From NCBI RefSeq assembly GCF_003054705.1, contig NZ_QAYX01000020.1:124001-188000 (forward strand): a DNA stretch of 64,000 nt. The letters run 5' to 3'. How positions within the stretch are numbered: position 1 is the stretch's first letter; every line of letters begins with the position of its first letter. The notes under the pieces are model-generated. The model was not told the DNA's origin. It was given only the letters and a program-made list of their open reading frames with translations, and did no database searches. Both the position numbers and the translations under genes were made by a program. The stretch comes from Opitutus sp. ER46 (GTDB lineage Bacteria; Verrucomicrobiota; Verrucomicrobiia; Opitutales; Opitutaceae). Positions 17,931 through 27,150 of this stretch are shown here, in pieces.

Positions 17931-19391
17931 CTACAGCTTGGGCTGCTGGGAGTGCCAGGCGTGGGCCTGGGTGTAGGCGTGGGCGACGGCAAGCAGATTG
18001 GCTTCCTGGAACGGCTGGCCGACGAGTTGCAGACCGATGGGCAGCCCGGCCGAGGTGAAGCCGCACGGCACACTGATGCCGGGCAGTCCGGCCAGGTTCA
18101 CGCCGATCGTGTAGATGTCGCACAGATACATCGCCAGCGGGTCGCTCTTCTCACCGAGCTTGAAGGCGGGCACGGGCGAGGTGGGCGTGATCAGCGCATC
18201 GACCTCCTGGTACGCGTTCAGGAAGTCCTGCCGGATGAGGGTACGCACCTTCTGGGCGCGCAGGTAATACGCGTCGTAGTAGCCGCTCGAGAGCACGTAT
18301 GTGCCGAGAATGATGCGTCGCTTGACCTCGGGCCCGAAGCCCTCCGCGCGGGACTGGAAGTACAGGTCGACGGCGTCCTTCGCCTGCGCGGAGCGGTGGC
18401 CGTACCGGACGCCATCGTAGCGGGCGAGGTTGGAGGACGCCTCGGCGGTCGCGATGATGTAATAGGTGTCGAGGCAGTACTTGGTATGCGGGAGCGACAC
18501 CTCGCGGATCTCACAGCCCTGCTCGCGGTAGAAGGCGATCGCCTTTTCGACGGCGGCGCCGATCTCGGGATCGAGGCCCTCGCCAAAGTATTCACGCGGG
18601 ATGCCGAGCTTCCACGGGCCGCGGCGCCGCGCGAGTTCCGCGCGGTAGTCCGGAATCTCGGCGCGGTACGACGTCGAGTCGCGCTCGTCGTGCCCGGCGA
18701 TCGCCTGCAGCAGCACGGCCGCATCCTCGACGGTGTGGGTGAACGGCCCGATCTGGTCGAGCGAGGAGGCAAAGGCGATCAGCCCATAGCGCGAGACCAG
18801 GCCATAAGTCGGCTTGAGGCCCACCACGCCGCAGAGCGCGGCGGGTTGGCGGATGGAGCCGCCGGTGTCGGAGCCAAGCGTCGCGATCGCCTCGCCCGCG
18901 GCGAGCGCGGCGGCGCTGCCGCCGGACGAACCGCCCGGCACGCGTGTGACGTCCCATGGGTTGCCCGTTGGGCCGAACGCGGAGTTCTCAGTCGACGAGC
19001 CCATCGCGAACTCATCGCAGTTGAGCCGGCCCCAAAGCACGGCACCGGCCCGCTTCAGCTTCGTCGTGACCGTGGCGTCGTACGGCGAGACGAAGTTTCT
19101 GAGCATCTTGCTCGAAGCCGTGAGTGGCTGGCCTTCCACGGCGATCACGTCCTTGAACGCGATCGGGATGCCATCGAGCGGGCCCCTCACCTGCCCCGCC
19201 GCGCGCCGGGCGTCGGACGCGGCGGCCTGGGCCAGCGCGTCGGCCTCGTCGAAGGAGTTGAACGCGTGCACGCGCGGCTCGACGGCCTTGGTGCGCGCGA
19301 TGACGGCCTGCGTGAGCTCGGTCGCGGAAATGCGCTTCGCGTCCAGCGCGGCGGCGGCATCGGTGAGGGACTGGTAGTGAAGCGAGGACAT
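17931..19391 (-). CDS. gatA: Asp-tRNA(Asn)/Glu-tRNA(Gln) amidotransferase subunit A
   Basis: Amidase-signature subunit that hydrolyses glutamine and delivers ammonia to GatB. Residues expected for the Ser-cisSer-Lys triad are present: Lys in [11 protein letters not shown], Ser in the [10 protein letters not shown] and [12 protein letters not shown] loops. Length is 486 residues, normal for GatA. I chose the ATG at 19389-19391 ([11 protein letters not shown]); a longer open frame to 19544 is Arg/Ala-rich and overlaps gatC, so it was discarded. gatC ends 47 bases upstream. Downstream the operon continues with the GxxExxY insertion and gatB. Confidence 0.96.
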   Translation of the reverse strand: MSSLHYQSLTDAAAALDAKRISATELTQAVIARTKAVEPRVHAFNSFDEADALAQAAASDARRAAGQVRGPLDGIPIAFKDVIAVEGQPLTASSKMLRNFVSPYDATVTTKLKRAGAVLWGRLNCDEFAMGSSTENSAFGPTGNPWDVTRVPGGSSGGSAAALAAGEAIATLGSDTGGSIRQPAALCGVVGLKPTYGLVSRYGLIAFASSLDQIGPFTHTVEDAAVLLQAIAGHDERDSTSYRAEIPDYRAELARRRGPWKLGIPREYFGEGLDPEIGAAVEKAIAFYREQGCEIREVSLPHTKYCLDTYYIIATAEASSNLARYDGVRYGHRSAQAKDAVDLYFQSRAEGFGPEVKRRIILGTYVLSSGYYDAYYLRAQKVRTLIRQDFLNAYQEVDALITPTSPVPAFKLGEKSDPLAMYLCDIYTIGVNLAGLPGISVPCGFTSAGLPIGLQLVGQPFQEANLLAVAHAYTQAHAWHSQQPKL

Positions 19392-19438
19392 GGCGGGGCA
19401 GCCGGGCGGCTTGGTGGCAGCGGTGGGCGCGGGGCGGG

Positions 19439-19726
19439 TCACTCCACGACCTTGGGCACGACGATCATGTTCTCGCGCTGCGCGGGGGCGTTGCGCAGCG
19501 CGGCTTCGACGGGCAGACCGGGCCGCGGCTCGTCGTCCTGCCACACGTTGGTGACGGCGAATGCGTGCGCGGTGGGTTCGATGCCGGTGACGTCAACCCT
19601 GCCGAGCTGCTCGATGTGGTGAAGGACGTCGCCGAGTTGCTGGGCAAACTGGGCCTTCTCGGTGGGCGTGAGCGCCAAGCGGGCGAGCTTGGCGACGTGG
19701 TCGATGTTCAGTTGCGGGGCGGACAT
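19439..19726 (-). CDS. gatC: Asp-tRNA(Asn)/Glu-tRNA(Gln) amidotransferase subunit C
   Basis: A 95-residue helper subunit that stabilises GatA-GatB. The sequence [12 protein letters not shown]-like opening ([14 protein letters not shown]), [20 protein letters not shown] and the closing [11 protein letters not shown] match GatC. Start is the ATG at 19724-19726; the upstream extension lacks family similarity. It is the first gene of the gat operon and follows pheT by 127 bases. Confidence 0.93.
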   Translation of the reverse strand: MSAPQLNIDHVAKLARLALTPTEKAQFAQQLGDVLHHIEQLGRVDVTGIEPTAHAFAVTNVWQDDEPRPGLPVEAALRNAPAQRENMIVVPKVVE

Positions 19727-19853
19727 GAGCGATGGGACCAAGTTGGGGTCAGGCAGGACATGCGCCCGCCGCCAGCCCACCCGGACACCCGCCCGCAAGC
19801 GCGGGCGCGGCGATCCGGGGCGGGCAGGAGTCCATGCGGGGCGACGGTTGGGT

Positions 19854-22322
19854 TTACTTCCGGATCTGGTAAGCGCCGGACTTCACAATCTCGTCCTGGA
19901 TCTTCTGGAACGCGGCTGTGACCTCGTCGTCGGTGAGGGTCCGCTCGGCGGCACGGAAGACCAGGCTGAACGCCAGGCTCTTCTTGCCCTCGGGGAGTCC
20001 CTTGCCCTGGTAGACGTCGAAGACGGTGACGCTTTCGACGGCGAAGGCATTGCCGACGGCGGCGCGGGCCGCCTTGGTGAGGGCTTTCTGAACCTCGCCG
20101 GCGGTGACGTTGGCGTCGACGACGAGCGCGAGATCGCGCAGCGCGGCCGGGAAGAGGCTGAAGTCACCGTACCGGCGGCGGGTGAGATCGGACGTGAGCT
20201 TCTCCGGCAGAATGGCGAAGATGCCGCCGTAGACCTTGCCCTCGATGCCGAGGGCCTTGACCTGGGCGAGGTTCACGAGGCCGAATGCAGCCGTCCACCC
20301 GCCGAGCATTTCCCCGGCGACGGCCGCCTGCCCTTCCTGCCAGCCGAGGTGCGCGCCGGTGGCCGCGACGAGCGGCTGGCGGGCAAAGTCGATGCCGGCG
20401 GCGGCCGCGAGGGCCGCCACGTGATGCTTCGCCGCGTAGAAATCGGGTTTCTCACGGCGGAGCCAGGAACGGTCGTCCGCGCCTTCGGCAATGATGAACG
20501 CGACGGCGGCGCACTCGAAGTTCTGGCCGTTGCGCTCGATGAAGATGCGGCCGGTCTCGCAGAAACGCGTGGCCCGGACGCCGCGGGACTGGTTGAGCTT
20601 AAGCGACTCGAGCAGGCCGGTGATGAGGGTCGGCCGCAGGTGCGACTGGTCCTCGACGAACGGATTGGCGAGGGCGAGCTCAGCGGCGGCGGCCTGGGAG
20701 ACCCAAGTGGCGATCTCCTTGGCCGGACGCAGCGTGTAGTTGACGCACTCGTGGAAATCGTGGCCGACGAGGTAATCGGTCACGCGGCGGTTGAAGAGCA
20801 CGATCGGGTCGTCGTCCGCGAGGAGCCCGGGCGACGAGACCACGGCGGGCGGAATCTTGTCAGTGCCGTAGACGCGCAGGATCTCCTCGACGAGGTCGAT
20901 TGGGCGGTCGAGGTCGTCGCGCCAGCTCGGGATGGCGACGGTCCAGGCGGGACCGCGGGCCGGGGCCTCGGTGGGTTGCTCGCGCACGATGGCGAGCTCA
21001 AGCGCCTCGAGCGCGGCGCGCATGGCGGCGGCGGGGACGTCGAAGCCCAGCCGTTCCTGCACAAAGTCGTGGGTGACGACGATCTCGCGCTCCCACGGGA
21101 CGTCGGTGCCGACGCGGTAGGCGGGACCGACGACCTTGCCGCCGGCGGTCTCGATGATCAGGTCGATCGCCCGATAAGCGGCTTCCAGGGCCGTGTGCGG
21201 GTCAACGCCGCGCTCGTAGCGGTAGGAGGAGTCGGACGCCAGCGCGAGCTTGCGGGAGGTGCGGCGGATGGACTGCCGCTTGAAGTACGCGCACTCGAGG
21301 ACGAGGTCGGTGGTGTCGTCGAGCACGCCGGAGTTCTCGCCGCCCATGATGCCGGCGATGACGACCGGCTTCTGCGCGTCCGCGATCACAAGCATCCGGT
21401 TGGTGAGCACGCGCTCCTTGCCGTCGAGGGTGACGAGCTTCTCCCCTTCGGTGGCGCGGCGGACGATGATCTCGTTGCCACCGAGGCGGCGGGCGTCGAA
21501 CGCGTGCAGCGGCTGGCCGGTCTCGAGCATGACGTAGTTGCCCACGTCGACGACGTTGTTGATCGGGCGCAGGCCGACGGCCTTGAGGCGCTCCTGCATC
21601 CAGGCAGGGCTCGGGCCGATCTTGATGCCGGTGATGATGTGCGCGGTGTAGAGTGGGCAGTCCTCGGGAGCGTCCACGCGTACGCCCTTGAGCAGGTCGG
21701 GACGCGGCTTGGCGTCGGCGGCGAAGGTGCCGGTGAAACGTTCGGCCGGATACGTGAGCGGCACCTTGAACCAGGCGGAGAGCTCGCGGGCGATGCCGAG
21801 GTGGGACAGGCAGTCGGGGCGGTTGGGCGTGACCTCGATGTCGAAGACGGTGTCGCCCGGGGGCAGCACGGCGTTGATCGGCGTGCCGAGGGCGGGCTCG
21901 CCCTCGAGGATGAGCAGGCCGGCATGTTCGGCGCCGAGGCCGATCTCATCCGGCGCGCACATCATACCGTCGGAAGCCTGGCCGCGGATCTTGGACTGCT
22001 TGATTTGGAAATTGCCGGGAAGGACGGCGCCCGGGAGGGCGACCGGCACGCGGCGGCCGGCGTCGCAGTTGGGCGCGCCGCAAACGATGGTCTTCACGCC
22101 GCCGGCGGGGCCGACGTCGACGGTGCAGACGGAGAGCTTGTCGGCATTGGGATGCCGGTCGCGGGTGAGAATCTGGCCGACGACCACGTGCTCGAGCTTG
22201 GGCGCGCCGGTGGAGGCGACCCCCTCGACCTCGAAGCCGAGGAAGGTGATCGCCCGCGTGATTTCGTCGATGGAGGCGTCGAGCTGGACGTAGTCGCGAA
22301 GCCAGTTGAGGGAAATCTTCAT
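19854..22322 (-). CDS. pheT: Phenylalanine-tRNA ligase beta subunit
   Basis: Large subunit of the tetrameric PheRS, 822 residues. Domains are in the usual order: tRNA-binding OB fold (about 40-150, HPNADKLSVCTVDVG), B3/B4 editing region (about 210-380, with YVMLETGQPLHAFDARRLGG), B5 (about 400-475), the catalytic-like core with EEILRVYGTDKIPPA, and the C-terminal anticodon-binding fold ending VKSGAYQIRK. It starts 6 bases after the pheS stop, so the two are translated together. Confidence 0.97.
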   Translation of the reverse strand: MKISLNWLRDYVQLDASIDEITRAITFLGFEVEGVASTGAPKLEHVVVGQILTRDRHPNADKLSVCTVDVGPAGGVKTIVCGAPNCDAGRRVPVALPGAVLPGNFQIKQSKIRGQASDGMMCAPDEIGLGAEHAGLLILEGEPALGTPINAVLPPGDTVFDIEVTPNRPDCLSHLGIARELSAWFKVPLTYPAERFTGTFAADAKPRPDLLKGVRVDAPEDCPLYTAHIITGIKIGPSPAWMQERLKAVGLRPINNVVDVGNYVMLETGQPLHAFDARRLGGNEIIVRRATEGEKLVTLDGKERVLTNRMLVIADAQKPVVIAGIMGGENSGVLDDTTDLVLECAYFKRQSIRRTSRKLALASDSSYRYERGVDPHTALEAAYRAIDLIIETAGGKVVGPAYRVGTDVPWEREIVVTHDFVQERLGFDVPAAAMRAALEALELAIVREQPTEAPARGPAWTVAIPSWRDDLDRPIDLVEEILRVYGTDKIPPAVVSSPGLLADDDPIVLFNRRVTDYLVGHDFHECVNYTLRPAKEIATWVSQAAAAELALANPFVEDQSHLRPTLITGLLESLKLNQSRGVRATRFCETGRIFIERNGQNFECAAVAFIIAEGADDRSWLRREKPDFYAAKHHVAALAAAAGIDFARQPLVAATGAHLGWQEGQAAVAGEMLGGWTAAFGLVNLAQVKALGIEGKVYGGIFAILPEKLTSDLTRRRYGDFSLFPAALRDLALVVDANVTAGEVQKALTKAARAAVGNAFAVESVTVFDVYQGKGLPEGKKSLAFSLVFRAAERTLTDDEVTAAFQKIQDEIVKSGAYQIRK

Positions 22323-22328
22323 GTCGTA

Positions 22329-23372
22329 TCAGGCAAACTGTTTCAGGAACCGGAGATCGTTCTGGTAGAAGTACCGGATGTCATCGATGCCGTAGAGGAG
22401 CATCGCGAGGCGTTCGAGGCCCATGCCGAAGGCGTAGCCGCTCCAGACGTCGGAGTCGTAGCCGACGGCCTCGAAGACTGTCGGATCGACCATGCCGCAG
22501 CCGCCGATCTCGATCCATTCCTTCTTCACCTTGGGCAGGTGCTTGGCGCTGAGGTCGACCTCGAAGCTGGGCTCGGTGTAGCCGAAGTAGTGCGGCCGGA
22601 AGCGGGTCTTGGTCTCCTTGCCGAGGAGGGAGGCGAAGATGTAGTCGAGCAGCGCCTTGAGGTCGCGCACGGTGACATTCTTGTCGACGTACAGGCACTC
22701 GAGCTGGTGGAAGTTCGCGCTGTGCGTGGCATCCGTCGTGTCCCGGCGATACACGCGGCCGGGCGAGACGATGCGCAGGGGCGGCTGGCCCTTGAGCATG
22801 GTGCGGATCTGGACGGACGACGTGTGCGTGCGGAGGAGGTATTTTTCCTCGGGATTCTTGCGCGAGACGTTGCCGAAGCGGGTGGGCTCGGGGAAATAGA
22901 ACGTGTCCTGGGCATCGCGTGCCGGGTGATCGGCCGGCGTGTTAAGGGCGTCGAAGCAGTAATATTCGGTCTCGACCTCGGGACCGTCGGCGACGACGAA
23001 CCCGACCTTGCGGAGGATGCGGCACATCTCCTCGCGGACGAGGGTAAGCGGGTGGTAGGTGCCGGGGCCGGCGTCGGGCGCGGGCAGGGTCGGGTCGATT
23101 GCGGGCCCGAGCTGGGCCTGAAGCTCGAGCGCCTCGATGCGCGCGAGGGCGCCGTCGAGTTCGACCTGGATTCGGCCCTTGGCCTCGTTGATGAGCTTGC
23201 CCATCGCGGGGCGCTGCTCCTTGGGCACCGTGCCCATGAGCTTCATCAAGGCGGTGAGTTCGCCGTTCGGGCCGACGAAGCGGGCCTTGGCGGATTCGAA
23301 CTCGGGGCGGGACTTCAGAGCCGGCAGTTCGGCGGCCGCCTTGGCCACGACAGCGGAGAGTTTGTCTTGCAT
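22329..23372 (-). CDS. pheS: Phenylalanine-tRNA ligase alpha subunit
   Basis: Catalytic subunit of PheRS, about 347 residues. An N-terminal coiled-coil region precedes the class II core with HPARDAQDTFYF (motif 2 side), RPHYFGYTEPSFEVD and motif 3 GMGLERLAMLLYGIDDIR. I chose the ATG at 23370-23372 (MQDKLSAVVAKAAAEL); another ATG seven codons up (23391-23393) is possible. Both are preceded by pyrimidine-rich DNA (TCCTCCTCCC) rather than a Shine-Dalgarno. The upstream hairpin at 23465-23507 ends rplT transcription or acts as an attenuator for pheST. Confidence 0.96.
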   Translation of the reverse strand: MQDKLSAVVAKAAAELPALKSRPEFESAKARFVGPNGELTALMKLMGTVPKEQRPAMGKLINEAKGRIQVELDGALARIEALELQAQLGPAIDPTLPAPDAGPGTYHPLTLVREEMCRILRKVGFVVADGPEVETEYYCFDALNTPADHPARDAQDTFYFPEPTRFGNVSRKNPEEKYLLRTHTSSVQIRTMLKGQPPLRIVSPGRVYRRDTTDATHSANFHQLECLYVDKNVTVRDLKALLDYIFASLLGKETKTRFRPHYFGYTEPSFEVDLSAKHLPKVKKEWIEIGGCGMVDPTVFEAVGYDSDVWSGYAFGMGLERLAMLLYGIDDIRYFYQNDLRFLKQFA

Positions 23373-23464
23373 GGAAAAGGGAGGAGGAAACATCCGCGAA
23401 ACCGGGGGCGGAACGCGAACCGTTTCGCGGGTGGGTTCGCGTCAAACTGCGTCATTTGCGGGCA

Positions 23465-23507
23465 CAAAAAAGGAGGACGGCACCTCGTGTTGCGAGGCCC
23501 GTCCTCC
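23465..23507 (-). terminator. Intrinsic terminator or attenuator between rplT and pheS
   Basis: A long hairpin has a 9-bp outer stem (23472-23480 with 23499-23507) and an inner CCTCG/CGAGG stem. A seven-A run at 23465-23471 reads as a T-tract on the minus strand. It lies about 50 bases past rplT and about 100 before pheS. No Phe-rich leader peptide or competing anti-terminator was found. Confidence 0.85.
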
Positions 23508-23554
23508 AGAAATGAACGATACCGGAAGGCGAGCCCGCCCGGGCTCGCGTTGGG

Positions 23555-23938
23555 TTAGGCCTTCTTGGCGGCGGCGGCCTTGGCTTTCAACGCGTCCTGG
23601 GCTTCTTTCACCAGGGCGTTAAACGCCACCTCGTCACGAATGGCGAGGTCGCTCAGGACCCGACGGTCGAGCTGGATATTGGCGGCCTTGAGGCCCTCGA
23701 TGAACCGGCTGTAGCTGATGCCGGCGTTGCGGCAGGCGGCGTTCAGACGGACGATCCAGAGGCCGCGGAAATCGGCCTTCTTCTTCTTGCGCGCGGCGTA
23801 GGCGTACTGCCAGGCGTGCTGGACGGCTTCCTTCGCATAGCGAAAGAGCTTCGATTTGCTGCCGAAGTAGCCCTTGGCGTACTTCAGCACTTTCTTGCGG
23901 CGCTTGCGCGACGCGGGGGAGTTGGTTGCACGAGCCAT
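23555..23938 (-). CDS. rplT: Large ribosomal subunit protein bL20
   Basis: A 127-residue basic protein with the bL20 core: RKRRKKVLKYAKGYFGSKS, then the ADFRGLWIVRLNAACRNAGI segment and the globular part (SYSRFIEGLKAANIQLDRRVLSDLA). It starts at an ATG after AAAGGAAAAATC, one of the few Shine-Dalgarno-like leaders in the window. It lies 89 bases downstream of rpmI and is probably cotranscribed. An extended Lys/Ala tail follows the usual end. Confidence 0.97.
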   Translation of the reverse strand: MARATNSPASRKRRKKVLKYAKGYFGSKSKLFRYAKEAVQHAWQYAYAARKKKKADFRGLWIVRLNAACRNAGISYSRFIEGLKAANIQLDRRVLSDLAIRDEVAFNALVKEAQDALKAKAAAAKKA

Positions 23939-24027
23939 GTTGGATTTTTCCTTTGGTTAATCGCCCGAGGGTCGGCTTTGGAATTTCACCCGTGGTGCGA
24001 GGTTATGGATGAGCGCGACGGCCTGGA

Positions 24028-24222
24028 TTACAGGCCGTACGGCAGACAGCGCTTGAGCGGCTCCGCATGGCCCTCAGCCACTTGCTTGTCCCGACTCGCA
24101 CGACGCTTGGATTTCGTGCTCTTCGAGCCCAGCAGGTGACGGAAGCCAGGGGTGCGACGCATCAGCTTGCCCTTGGCGGACAGCTTGAAGCGCTTGGCAA
24201 CGGACTTCTTGGTCTTTTGCAT
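24028..24222 (-). CDS. rpmI: Large ribosomal subunit protein bL35
   Basis: A 64-residue ribosomal protein of typical bL35 composition: MQKTKKSVAKRFKLSAKGKL followed by RRTPGFRHLLGSKSTKSKRR and the ending KRCLPYGL. I chose the ATG at 24220-24222, which gives the standard length; the open frame extends further but without similarity. It precedes rplT. The usual infC gene is not upstream, so infC must lie elsewhere in the genome. Confidence 0.95.
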   Translation of the reverse strand: MQKTKKSVAKRFKLSAKGKLMRRTPGFRHLLGSKSTKSKRRASRDKQVAEGHAEPLKRCLPYGL

Positions 24223-24584
24223 GGAGAGAGCGGTCAAAAACAGAGACGCCTCTGGAGCATGGCAAGGGCAAAGTTGGACTCGCTGCAAACAAGGCCCCCA
24301 CCGCGGTCCATTCAGGGCGTGTTGATGCCACTCGCCGCCGCCGCACAGGTGGGCCCAATTCGAACGATTCCGAAGCGGCCAGGCCCCCATCTGGCTGCTC
24401 AGGTTTTGGGACGCCGGTGATGGCCTACGGGACACTGCGGCCGCTGATTGCAGAGACGGATTCCCACGGCAGGCACTCCGGCCGGTGGGGCCTACCGAGA
24501 GCGCGGCCCCTTCCCCACTCCTGCAAACCCATGTTTCTGGAAAGGGCGCCGCGGCGACCGCCTTCGATGCGGCGGGGGCGCCAC
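24223..24584 (-). other. Long leader/intergenic region upstream of rpmI
   Basis: A gap of about 360 bases has no plausible gene on either strand. It must contain the rpmI-rplT promoter. bL20 mRNA leaders fold and bind bL20 in other bacteria, so a regulatory leader is possible, but no specific structure was recognised. GC content matches the surroundings. Confidence 0.5.
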
Positions 24585-24612
24585 AAAAAAGCCCCGGACG
24601 CGGGTCCGGGGC
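24585..24612 (-). terminator. Intrinsic terminator of the Ton motor operon
   Basis: A 9-bp GC stem (24591-24599 with 24604-24612) closes a GCGG loop. Six A residues at 24585-24590 read as T on the minus strand. It sits 27 bases past the stop of the last operon gene. Confidence 0.92.
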
Positions 24613-24639
24613 TCGAAAGACATGTACTGGCGGAAGGCC

Positions 24640-25170
24640 TTACTTCTTGACCGGCGGCGGCGGCATCTTGGCCAGGCCGCTGGCGCCAGCACGCTGGGAC
24701 AGCATGGCGGTCAGGTGCTGCTGCTGCAGCTCGGCGTTGCGCTTGGCGACGCGGGCGAGCTCAACCTGCTTGGCGAGTTCGAAGTCCTCGCGGCTGGTCT
24801 GGTCCTTCACCTTGTGCAGACGATCGAGTTCGATCTCGAGTTCGGAAGCCTGCTTGGCGGACTTGTCGGCCTCGCCACGGAACTGGGCGATGGCGTCACG
24901 CAGCTCCTTGTCAGCGGCCTGCTGCTTGCGCACGCGCTCCTCTTCCTTCTTCCGCTCCTCTTCCTCACGCTCCTGCTGGCGCTTCTGGGCGTCGACCTGG
25001 GCGCGAAGTTCGGCTTCCTTCTTGAGGCGGGCCGCTTCCTTGCGATCGGCTTCCACCTTCTCAATGCGAGCCTTCTCGCGAGCCTCGGCCTCCTCCACGT
25101 GCGAAGTGTAGACCAAAAGGAAACCCCCGAGCATCAGCGCCGGGAAAATGACGTACATCCACTTTTTCAT
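24640..25170 (-). CDS. Membrane-anchored coiled-coil protein, Ton operon, second copy
   Basis: A 176-residue protein with one N-terminal TM (MYVIFPALMLGGFLLVYTS, about residues 5-23). A long charged coiled coil follows (about residues 24-165) rich in Glu, Lys, Arg and Ala, ending in PPPPVKK. The N-in topology would put the coiled coil in the periplasm. It resembles the product of the preceding gene (25189-25725) in architecture but not in exact sequence. It is last in the operon exbB-exbD-exbD-tonB-TPR-coil-coil. No name or function is known; a structural or coupling role for the Ton motor is inference. Confidence 0.75.
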   Translation of the reverse strand: MKKWMYVIFPALMLGGFLLVYTSHVEEAEAREKARIEKVEADRKEAARLKKEAELRAQVDAQKRQQEREEEERKKEEERVRKQQAADKELRDAIAQFRGEADKSAKQASELEIELDRLHKVKDQTSREDFELAKQVELARVAKRNAELQQQHLTAMLSQRAGASGLAKMPPPPVKK

Positions 25171-25188
25171 CTGTAAGTTGGGTAAGAG

Positions 25189-25725
25189 TTAGGATGACTT
25201 CTTGGCAGCGCGCTCGGCCTCGATGCGGGCTTTTTCAGCCGCATCGATCTTCTCGATCACGCCAGTGAGGGACTGGGTATTGGCTTCGGCCTGCTTGACG
25301 AACTCGCGAAGGAAGGTCGCCTCGTCCTGCAGTGACTTCTTGTCCTGCTCGATCTTGGCGATGGCCTCCTTGGTCTCGGTGATATCCTTCTGCAGGCGCT
25401 TCACTTGGTCGGCGTACTTGCGAGCGTCTTCCTGCGCCTTGCGGCGTTCCTGCCCCATGCGCTCACGAGCGTCGCGCTCGGCGGCGTCACGGGCATCGCG
25501 CTCAGCCTTCTCCTTCTTGCGCTTTTCCGTGGCGGCCACCGCGTCAGCGATTGCCTTCTCGCGCTGGCGAGCCTCTTCACGAAGCTTCGCGTCGCGATCA
25601 TCCTTGATCTTCTTCTCAGCCATCGCGAGGCGCTCCTCGTAGCCGGAGGCATATCGGATGTAGAACACGGCGAAGATGGCCGTCGCCACAAGCGGCACGA
25701 CGAAATAGAGGTAGCTTTTCTTCAT
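25189..25725 (-). CDS. Membrane-anchored coiled-coil protein, Ton operon, first copy
   Basis: A 178-residue protein starting MKKSYLYFVVPLVATAIFAV, with a single TM at about residues 5-25 and a periplasmic-side coiled coil (about 30-175) dense in Lys, Glu, Arg and Ala. It lies 12 bases downstream of the TPR gene and 18 before its paralogue-like neighbour, so all three are one unit. The shared plan with the next gene (MKK start, short TM, long charged helix) suggests an old duplication. No family was recognised. Such charged coils are low-complexity, so similarity searches will give spurious hits. Confidence 0.75.
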   Translation of the reverse strand: MKKSYLYFVVPLVATAIFAVFYIRYASGYEERLAMAEKKIKDDRDAKLREEARQREKAIADAVAATEKRKKEKAERDARDAAERDARERMGQERRKAQEDARKYADQVKRLQKDITETKEAIAKIEQDKKSLQDEATFLREFVKQAEANTQSLTGVIEKIDAAEKARIEAERAAKKSS

Positions 25726-25737
25726 TAGAGTAGAGAA

Positions 25738-27141
25738 TTAGAGCTTTTTGGCGGCGGGTTTGGCGGAGGCTTTGGCAGCTTCACGCTCGGCCATGGTCGC
25801 TTCGATGCCGTCGCGGACACCCTTGACCTGCGAGTCTTTGGCGCCCTCCGGGAAGCTGGCAGCCTTGGTGATGGCCTTCAGCGCACCGTCGAAGTCTTCC
25901 AGTTCCAAGGACGTGTAAGCCAGGAAGAGGTAAATCTGGTGAGGCTTTTCGCCGAGGTCGGGCTTGGTCACCGCCCGGGCGTACGCCTGGTTGGCCTCCT
26001 TGATCCGGTCCATCTGCTGGTAAATCTGGCCGATGAGGAAGTCCAAGGTGCCATCGGTCGGGAACAGCTTGGTCGCTTCCTGCAGCGCCGAGACGGCCTG
26101 AAGCTCCTTGTTCGCCTGCTGGTAGTAGGCGCCGAGGATGCGCCAGTTGGCGGCGGTGGACTCGATCGTGCCCTTCTTCATCCCGCTATACAGGAGGTCG
26201 GTTGCGAGACCGATTTCACCAGCATTCAGGTACAGGGTGAAGAGATTGTAGTTGTCGCGGGGCGTGTTCATGAACCCGAGCTGCTGAGCGCGCTCGAGCG
26301 TATTGATGGCCCGGACAAAGTACTCGCGCTGTTCGCGGCTCTCACTCTTGGCCGAACCCGCCATGTTGACGTAAGTGCCGAACAGCATCGGCCAGACGTC
26401 CTTCTTGTTCGGGTACTGCTTGACGAGGAGCTCCATGAGCTCGGACGCGCGGACCAGATCGTTCTGCTGCTGGATAATTGCGAGGAGCAGGAGGTAGAAG
26501 CCTTCCTTCGGACGAACCGAACCAAGCATGCCATTTTCGACGATCTCGCGAGCCTCGGCGAGGAGCGCCTGGTTGACGTTCTTCTGGTCGCCCGTGGCCT
26601 GGTAGAACAGGATTTGGGCGTAGAGCATCTGAACCTCAGCCTCAGGTTTCGGCGACTTCTCCAGGTAGCGCTTCAGGTAGCCGGCCGCCCGGGTAATCTG
26701 CACCTGCTGGGCCGCACGATCCTTCAGATTGCTCGCCTCGCTGAAGATCAGCTGGGCGAGAAACTTGGTGATATCGATACGCTCCTTCTCGGCGAGATAG
26801 CCGTGTTCTTCCGCGAGACGGAGGGCTTTCTCCCAAGGGTCGATCGCTTTGCCGTACTGATCGAGCTGGAGATAGATCTTGGCCTTAAGATCCAGGAGGT
26901 AGCAGGCGTCGTAGCCCGTCGCGGGGACGTTCTTCAGTTGGCCGTCAACCACGTCCAACATGCCATTGAAATTCTTGGCGTCCTGCAGCGGCTTCAGCTT
27001 CTGGAGTGCCTCGCCGACCTTCTCATTCAGCTGGAACTGCTTCTGCTCCTCAGCGGAGGAGAATGGAGCAGCCAGGAAGAGAGCGGTGGCGAAGCCAACC
27101 CACGCTAGCCGGCGGAAGATTGGATTTCGATTGGTGATCAC
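25738..27141 (-). CDS. Periplasmic TPR protein in the Ton operon
   Basis: A 467-residue protein with an N-terminal signal peptide (LAWVGFATALFLAAPFSSAEE) and a solenoid of tetratricopeptide-type helices throughout. An example is a canonical unit near residues 370-400 (DGTLDFLIGQIYQQMDRIKE then ANQAYARAV). The start is a GTG at 27139-27141. It follows tonB by 9 bases. TPR proteins accompany some Ton systems in other diderms, where they aid energy transfer or outer-membrane assembly; that is a general parallel, not evidence for this gene. Confidence 0.82.
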   Translation of the reverse strand: MITNRNPIFRRLAWVGFATALFLAAPFSSAEEQKQFQLNEKVGEALQKLKPLQDAKNFNGMLDVVDGQLKNVPATGYDACYLLDLKAKIYLQLDQYGKAIDPWEKALRLAEEHGYLAEKERIDITKFLAQLIFSEASNLKDRAAQQVQITRAAGYLKRYLEKSPKPEAEVQMLYAQILFYQATGDQKNVNQALLAEAREIVENGMLGSVRPKEGFYLLLLAIIQQQNDLVRASELMELLVKQYPNKKDVWPMLFGTYVNMAGSAKSESREQREYFVRAINTLERAQQLGFMNTPRDNYNLFTLYLNAGEIGLATDLLYSGMKKGTIESTAANWRILGAYYQQANKELQAVSALQEATKLFPTDGTLDFLIGQIYQQMDRIKEANQAYARAVTKPDLGEKPHQIYLFLAYTSLELEDFDGALKAITKAASFPEGAKDSQVKGVRDGIEATMAEREAAKASAKPAAKKL

Positions 27142-27150
27142 GGGAAGCGG

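Noticed and set aside
17898-19622. A 574-codon plus-strand open frame
   Set aside because: Antisense to gatA. No recognisable domain and composition typical of shadows.
19662-23558. A 1298-codon open frame on the plus strand
   Set aside because: It is antisense to gatC, pheT and pheS, which carry clear family motifs. Composition is Asp/Val/Gly-skewed without any domain.
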